From Chondrosia reniformis (Eukaryota > Porifera > Demospongiae > Chondrillida > Chondrillidae): DNA of 64,000 bases. The position numbers were made by a program, and so were the translations under genes. The notes beneath the pieces were generated by a model. It saw nothing but the letters and a program-made list of their open reading frames with translations, was not told the origin of the DNA and did no database searches. The stretch covers positions 3,658,001 to 3,722,000 of the forward strand of contig OX359194.1 in NCBI GenBank assembly GCA_947172415.1. Reading direction: 5' to 3'. Of this stretch, positions 50,901-59,900 are shown piece after piece; within the stretch, counting starts at the first letter, position 1; the number at the start of each line of letters is the position of its first letter.

Positions 50901-53900
50901 TGTAATGTATCTTCTAGTAAAAATACCACAGGCACCACTACTAGGGCAACAGATGTTACTAGATACAGTACAAAGCTGTGAACATAGATATGGACGGACC
51001 TTTGCTGTCCCATAATAAAGATGCATTTTCATGTTCTGCGTTGAAATAAGGTGTACATCGAAGTTGCTCAGCCTATTAATCTCAAGCTGGAATGCAAGTG
51101 CTGGCTCCAAGTGTCGATATATTATATCCTCTTCAAACTACACGTGTACATATACAGTATTCATATATTTATTTAGTCATATATATTTATTTAAACCTTT
51201 ATTTATATACGTAGGTACATATACAAAATGATAAGGGGTGTTTGTTGTAATTACGATGAGCTAGAAAGTGTGTCAACAAGGATTTCTTTAGTAATGGGCT
51301 CACTACTCTCTCCAGTCATTGCCAACTCTACATGCAGTTTTTCGAAAGCCTAGCTATCAACACTGCGAAGGTGGTACCAATAATTTGGCTATGATATGTA
51401 GATGATACTTTCATTCTCTGGCGACATGACTGTGAAGAACCATCTCAACTCAATCAGAAGTAGCATCCACTTCAAAATGGAGGAGGAAGTAGGAGGAAAA
51501 CTACCTTTCCTGCATGTCTTAGTCAGGAGGGACACTCAACAGTTCCAGACCAGTATATTCACTCACAATGACAGCTATGTAAACTACAAATCTAATCAAC
51601 ATCCCACCACCAAAATTGGTACCATCCCTTGTCTAAAGAAGTGGGCTGTAGACATCTACCAATGTAAGGCAAGGCCTTAAAGAAGGAAATAAAAACACTT
51701 TCATTCCCAACAACTACCCTGAAGGATTGATAAGGAGAACATTACATAAAAGTAATAAGAGTAGAATCAAAGAAAGAGTTAAAGAGCAGGAACGGATACT
51801 TCTGCCTATCATATATCAAAAGCATCAGTGAAAATCTTGAAAAAACATGCAGATCTCTCAACATTAGGGTGGTAGATAGGACCCCTGTCACACTGTGCTC
51901 CCTACTGACACAGATAAAATCATCAATTCCCCAAGAACAAAAGACAGGAGTCATCTACTGGATTTTGTGTGAATGTGGAAACACATATACTGGAGAAACT
52001 TCTAAGACACTGAAGGAAAGATTGAAGGAACACCAGAAGGCGGTCAGAAGAATAGATACCAATAATTACATTGCAGTGCATGTCAGAGATACCTTATAGA
52101 ATGTTTCCTGGGACAATACCAAGACTTTAAAGACAGAACAGAATCAGAAGAAGAATAAAGGAAGCCATCATGATAAAGACCACCCCCTGTTTTAATATGG
52201 ATCCAGGAATATCTCTGGAATGATTAACACTATTCTCACAAATTCTCTTTTTATCCTAATTAAATTATTCAGTGCACTTTCAATGACACCACCTTTTACC
52301 ATCTGCCATCCAACCTCTACATAAACACCAATTTCCTTTGGAATTTTCATATTTGCAGATGAAGGCCCACGTGTTGAAACGTTTTACTAAACAATTCGTT
52401 GTTGTACAGCTCACGTACATATACATACGGTACAAGTCAAAAGTAACTTACAGTTTTCCACAGTTTCCTTCAAACCACGGATGCTGTAAACTGCAGTTGC
52501 CTGTACAGATATTTACAGACTACTGCACAGCCATCCGTTGAAATCTGAATTTTTCCGAAAGCAACTAGTCCGTACATATTGTTAATCTACTTGCGTATGT
52601 ATACGTATATTGCGTGTGTATACATTATAGTTTTCTTTATTATAGAATCGGTTACGTACAGTAAACACTAATTATAGAATGGTAGATACGTATATAACGT
52701 ATATAAATGAAGTATAAAAAATATAAAGTTCAACTGTTACTGGCTTATATATCGCATATACGTAATTTTCAGGACACACTTATATACCGTTTTAAAGGAA
52801 AACAACGATTTCTAATCAACCAATCGAATGTTTTGATCAATTACGTTGAGGTCGCGTATTTCTGCACATCTCCGCAGTTAACACCATAATCCAGTGGAAT
52901 TTCGCAGATTTCAGCAGAAAAGTGAGGTATAACTGAGGAAACATGCGGTGCTCTAAAATTTATGTAAAGAGATCATAATGACTTTATCCAAATATCAATG
53001 CGAAAGAATCATCGCTATGGCAGTGGAGGACTTTACATAGAGCTCTGGCTTCGGAGTGAATCCACACAACCCTACAGACTATTTTTTAAAAAAAGGTGCC
53101 CATGTTATCTATTATAATTAATTTGTTTATACAAAACAAACTCATTGTATATATAAGCAACTGTTGTTTATAATAACGCTTCTTCATTGTTGCCATTGAA
53201 CACAGAAGGCAGCGCAAGTAATTGCGGAGAGCAGTGGGGGCATACATGGAGATTTTTTTTAAAAATAGGTATGCAATTATGTGGAAAACTGTGAGTTACT
53301 TTTGACTGGTACCGTAAATATACAATACAAGGCTGAGGCTAAATAATTATACTTTAGCTGCTAACTCCAAACTCATTGAGATACTGAGATCATCATTCTA
53401 ACGTAATTATTTTATATAATTCTATTTTACCAAAGACCAGTTTGTAACTTACACACAAGAGCATGTAAGGCTGATCTCTAAACAAACAACTGTAATGCAC
53501 AAAATGCTATGTGTAAGCTACTGTTTTATGAAGAAGTGTCATGATCTAGATTACATAAATGTCTCAATGGCCAGTTTGCAGACAGTACTTGATAACACTT
53601 ATTATGGTGCCTATACAATACAGTGTAGTGATAAATTAACAAGCTAGCAACTTAGTGTAACCTACCCCTTGTGCTGCTCTGAAGGTGAAGAATTTTGGAT
53701 AGTTCTTCTAAAGGATATATAAAAAATTGTTACTGTAAAGATGTATTTGTATATACCTCACAGAGCAAAAAGATGTGTGTTATGTTACAAAACAATACAA
53801 CTTTGAATGTCTACAATTAACGGTAGAGGTAACTGTGGTAATAACTGAATGACACCTTACATCTTTGAAAATAAGGAATGATATTCTTCTAATTAGCTTC

Positions 53901-56900
53901 TCATGAAGAAGAACTCTCTTTTCCTTCACAAACATGCCTAGTTCTTGATGCCAGGTTTCATCATCCCAGTCCCTCCAATTTTTCACAGCCATCATGACAA
54001 TATTAAGCGGCTCAATTTCACGAGTCTACAATCAATATGGAATAAAGTAGGTGAGAAAATTTCAACACAGATGACAGTACAATTCACATTAATCTATTAC
54101 AATTCTATAACAATTGAATACATTTTTCATACTTGTGCATTTAACTATAGCAATAATCCTTTCTTCACACATTTAACTGTGTAAATATTAAATATGCATC
54201 CCATAACTATTTTACCTAAAAACGCAGTACTGAATAAACTACACACTACCAAATAAATAAGCTGTTTGACTGCTTGACTTTGGTTACCTTGTACTCCAGA
54301 GGAGACATTGGGACTTCTTCAAATATTTTCTCCATTTCAACAAAACTTGCTGAACTTGGAGTAGATACTTCACTGGAAGATTCTGGAGAGAAACCTGCAA
54401 AACAGAAAATACACTTAAGTAAAGGGTCTCACCTAAGTAAAAACATAACCTGTAATTCAAAACGACTTCGTAGATGAAGAGGTTAATCATACAATTTTAG
54501 ATTTTCATATGCTGTCTCAATTAGGTGAGCTTACCTGCTTTAAATTCATTGATAATTGCTTCAAATTTTATTTTAAATTCATCCAGTGATTCAAAGGCTG
54601 CCATGATACCAGCTCGCTGAATATTGGTATCTGGAGCACCTCTATAGGATGACAAATCTTCACCCAAGCTTACAACCTTTTGATTGTCAATGCAAAAATG
54701 GATGAAAGTATGGTTGAACAGGTGAGTAGATAGGTTGATACATTACTTACTTTGGGAACTGGAAGAAGGTGTACTGACTTTCTAAAGGAGAGCCGTCTGT
54801 TTGGGTGTGAAGCAGGTAAGTGAAATTGCCACTCTACAAGGAGTGGCCCCTCAGAGAGCTGCCAAAAGATAAGTAAAATATGTATTAGTGACACAAGCTT
54901 AAAATGTTACTACTACTATACATCAAAATTAAAAACTTTGCAATTGCCTGAAAATGATAAAATTTACTTCACCTCATCATGCTGAACACTGATTACATCA
55001 TAGGCAAGATAGGAACGTCTGACATAGACTTCTATGGCTGCCTTCCTGACTTGACGATTAGCATGATAAAAGAAACTTGGTAAAATGTCAAACAAAGAGG
55101 TTTCTGAGGTAATTAGTTGCTGTTTTATTTGAAAGAAAAAAACAATGACAGTTAATAATATTATATTTCTGTAATTAAACATTATAATAGTTTGCATAAA
55201 ACCAATACAGACCTAAGACAGTCTTCAAAAGATAGCAATGATAAATGCATGCAAGCCCGTTGTTAGCAACTATAATAGAGTTATTACAAAAGCCTAATGC
55301 TTGACAATCTTAAAGCATACAATTATGTAAGGATAATATTAAGAAGAAAAAGGGGGAACACAAGTAAATAAGAAACATTTACAAAAATGATGTTAGAAGT
55401 AGGAAAGGTATACACTTCTGTGTTTGGGTGCACCATTCCTACTTCAACTTGGTGCGCTCAATGTACGGTTAAGTTACTTAAATTTCAGTATACATGCAAC
55501 TTCTGTATGATTAGCCTTATCATATAATCACTGTCTTGTTTTTAATACTTTTTGCAGATGTATTAGTGAACACTGCCATTCCTACTTCTAACATCATCTT
55601 TTTGTAAATGTTGTTTATTTACTTTACAATTATGGGACAGTGTTACAAGGGCTACACTGGATGAAGAAAAAAGGGGCATCTGTAATATTCGAACTGTCCT
55701 AAAACATTATTGATACCCTAGCATACTGCATCCATTTAATACACAGAAACACAAAATGTGCTGCATGATATCTTTCATATACCGTGTAAATGTAATACTG
55801 CAATAAGCCCTTTAGCTGCCACATCTATTAGATGACACATACCCCTGTACATTACGATTTATCCTTTACATACGTACCTCCATTTTGTCTGCCTGAATGG
55901 CTTCTTCATCATCAATTGCTGATAGAAATATGGACTCCACGTGATTATACCTCAATTGATAAGAAGGTTGGCTGGCCATGATCAGCACTTGTCTGGCTCT
56001 CAGTGCTACAGAACTGTTCTTATAGTTGCTCAGATTAGCCAGTTGAGAGAGAATGGTAGATGTCTCATTTGGTAATTTTATTCCACCAGAATGACCAACT
56101 AGGAGATTCTATAGAGAGATGTTGTTAAGCAAAGGTAATTACAGATGAGTGCCTTAACTAACAGTTACATATTTAAACCAGTATCACAGAGCAATAATGA
56201 CTAAAATAACTAAAGTACTTGCATGTGGTGTGACTAACATCATTTACAATATCCATATGCTTATACATAAATACGTATATAAAAAGGTCATCATTACTTT
56301 TCACATACAATTCGGTTACTCAGAAGAATTGGATCACCTACAACTTACAATAAGCTTAACTGCTAATTCATTCTTTGACTTGACATATAAATGGGAACAG
56401 ATGTCTTGAGCAACCTTGTTCGCATTGTCCTTGTGATACAACTTTAAGCCCTCAACACCTTTATCATAGGCACCTTTAAGTAATATAGTGCATTTTAAGA
56501 CAGTAGTTAACCTTTGCATTCAGTAGTATGTGCATACATATGTCATGAGTGTCTGTATGTAGTAAATAAGCAGTTGTGGGGTGAATGTACAGTGCATACG
56601 AAAGAAACATAAAACCACTTAATAGAATAAACATTTCTTCTAACTACATTAAGTTATCTTATAGATGGTACATCTTTTTGACCTTTTGAGCATATAAAAA
56701 GTCACTTTGGCTTTATAAATCTTCTGGTTGAACGTTTTGATCCTGGGGGTTGTCATCCTATCCATCAGTCGCTGATGAAGACCCCCCAGGGTCGAAACGT
56801 TTGACCAAAAGACATATAAAGGCAAACTGCGTTTTTAGATGCTCAAAAGATTCAAAATATGTACCATCTACGTAAAAGATGAAACCACTTCTTTAGGAAA

Positions 56901-59900
56901 AATTAATTTTCCAGAACTAACCCTGAAATACTTTCTCAACTCTCAGGTATTCCATAAGTAGTTCACATATCACTGATCTCATTCTACCTCTGATTCCATG
57001 AGAATACTTTCTAACAAACTCTACAATAGGGTTTGTCTGAAGGTAGTACTTGTCTATCTCCTGTCTCCCACTGAGACTGGCACCATATTGGTCAATCACA
57101 CTACATATCTGATATGATTACGAAAATAAGAGATCAAGTTTAGACACAGCAAAGGCCAAAGCATCTGGCAAGTTAAAATGTCACTAAAATGGGATTTTGT
57201 GCAAATGTATTGGTTAGATCTAATATTCTGGTATGTCATACCATTCAATAGGACTTAGGTCTCCTAATTTAGATTATGTACATATGCAATGAATTACCTG
57301 CAGACTAGGAAACTGTTCCAGCATAGAGGTAAGATTGTAAGCATATCTTTGGAGAAGCTCATCAATGTCCACCTCCAGTTGGTGAGGTATACGACCAGAC
57401 AGACTTGACATTAACTCCTAATTTATACACACATACACACAGTTAAAATGTGCAATGTCTAGTAATACATTACTTAAAGATAGACTCAAATGAGATCAAC
57501 TGATTTAGATATTAGTTTCCTGAGTAAAACCTAACACCTCCTCACAATATTATCACTAAACAGTTATCATGTACCTAACAGCAGTGCAAGTGGTAACTAC
57601 TGGTCTATTATGGCTACTACCCATCAGTGGTTGTCATTACCACCATACATTAATCTATCTGTAGTGGCCACAACCTATCAATAGTGGCCACAACCTATCC
57701 ATAGTGGCCACAACCTATCCACAGTGATTACAACCTATCGACATAGGTCCCTAGCTGTCCACGCAAAAGACCACCAATCTACTTGATTAACAGCTGAGAT
57801 CCTCTTATGTACGAACATATCTAGAGTGTTATTAGGAGCAAATTAGGTATGTATTTATTCAACTCACTTTGGTTTCTAGCAATGGAAGGGAAGGGTCATT
57901 CAAGCTTCGTGTGAATGCTAATAAGGTTGTGTTTAACTAAATACATGAAATGAAATGAAGCATCAGTGCACATTACAAATACTTTATACATGTTATACAG
58001 AGGGGTGAAGAATCATTTATTTCAACAGGAAACTATAATTATTGTTATAGAATATATGCATGACAAAAAAGGTAAAGTAACTAATTGGGTGAAAATTTGG
58101 TGACCTCACACAAGGCAATTAACTATACGTATGTATAAGGTCAATAATGCAAAAACTGCTGATACTCCTCACTCTTTCAGTCTGGAAAGGTTCTGGGAGA
58201 ACATAACCACTCAGCATTGAGACCAAGTTATTTTCAGCTAATTTGTACACTTGATGTGTCTTGGTGCCACGAGTACATGCAGCATAATGGCATGGAAGGT
58301 TCTCAGTGTACTTTTCACTTTGCTTCACTCTAGTAGGGTCATCCAGTTCAAGTGTTGCAAGTACAGCTCCAGCATGAATGACAGCCCCTGCTCTCTTCAG
58401 GTGATGCAAGCTGAGATTACAGGAGGAGAGACAAAGTGATGACAAGGAGTAGGTGATAGGAGGGAGACAGGGAGAAAGGACAGTGGGATAGAAAAAAGAG
58501 GAAAAACATTAATTAAGGTTTAACAGTAAAAGTCAGAGTAAATGCCAGTATTACTGTACTTACATTCCACTTTCTTGTGAAACTAAATATGTAACCATTT
58601 TCATGACTTCAATTTCAGCATAGGGTTGATTGATATCTACATGTCCTCCATCTTCTATCAGGAAGTGAATGAGCTTTCCTGGAGAGTTAGACCTTAAGAC
58701 TCGTGGATCATTCTCCTTCTCAAACACAATGGTTTTTCCACTTATGGTGAATCTACAATAAAACAATTAATAAGATACATAAGTATAGATCTTATAATTG
58801 GGTAAGAAAGGAGGATGATACGGATGAGTAATAATTACAAAGAGTTTTGCAATCTTCATGTTAGCAATTTTATACTAAGTGAAAGGCCTATGTTGAGGCA
58901 TTTAGAACTACATATATAACAACCTGTAATGGCTTGTCTCCTCCCTCATGTATACAGTATGAGCTGATCCACCTAGTGAAATGAGAAGACCTCGATCGCT
59001 CATCTTGTGCACATCTACTTCCACATTGGATTCATTGAGCATGACAATACAAGTGTTTACACTAGCCCATGACACCTGCACAGTGGGAATGAAATGGGGA
59101 TGAAAGGAGGAGAGATAATGTACTGGGAGAGGGGGCGATGGAGAATAAATGAAATGGGATGAGATGGAGATGAATGGACAGATGTAGAGATAATTGGTAG
59201 GAAGCTGGGGTGTGTAGTACACTACTTACTTGACTTGTGTATTTCACTCCTTCATACAGAAGTTCAACATCCACAACATTTGCAATCATCTCTGCATTCA
59301 TAATTTGGCCTCTAATAAACAGCACCAAAATAACATGTTATGCATACTGTATTCAGGTAACAAGATAGTCTCCCTTAATCTTTATCCTACAATCATGAAT
59401 AAATATCAGCAATGAATAATTTTTCAATGGGCTCTTACTTTTCAAGGTAGGCTTGGTAGTCTGCATATCGCTTTCTGATAGTCTCTTCAGCAATACACAA
59501 TGAACCACAGATGACACCAAGTATTGTATCAGGACGCTCAGACTGGAGGAAGACACCAGATTTCATATTGTGGTTCAATGATTATGCAGAGAAATTTACC
59601 CACACTCTGAATTTTGAGCAGTTATATATAATTAGTTGGTCATCAGGTCACTTTTTGTTACATTTGGTTATATTAATAATAGTATACATGAATAATCGAA
59701 GTGATAATCAAACCACAAGTATAATCAGTCAAACATCAATAGGAGGGAAAAACACGAAAGAAGCAATTGCTGGGAATCGAACCCAGGACAGCTGGTTATG
59801 ACCACCAGTTGCTCTGCCCCTGAGCTACAATTGCCACAGCAATGCCTCCTCCATGCTCTCCCTCCTAAACTAACTACCAGATAAATAATTAGTCTACATT

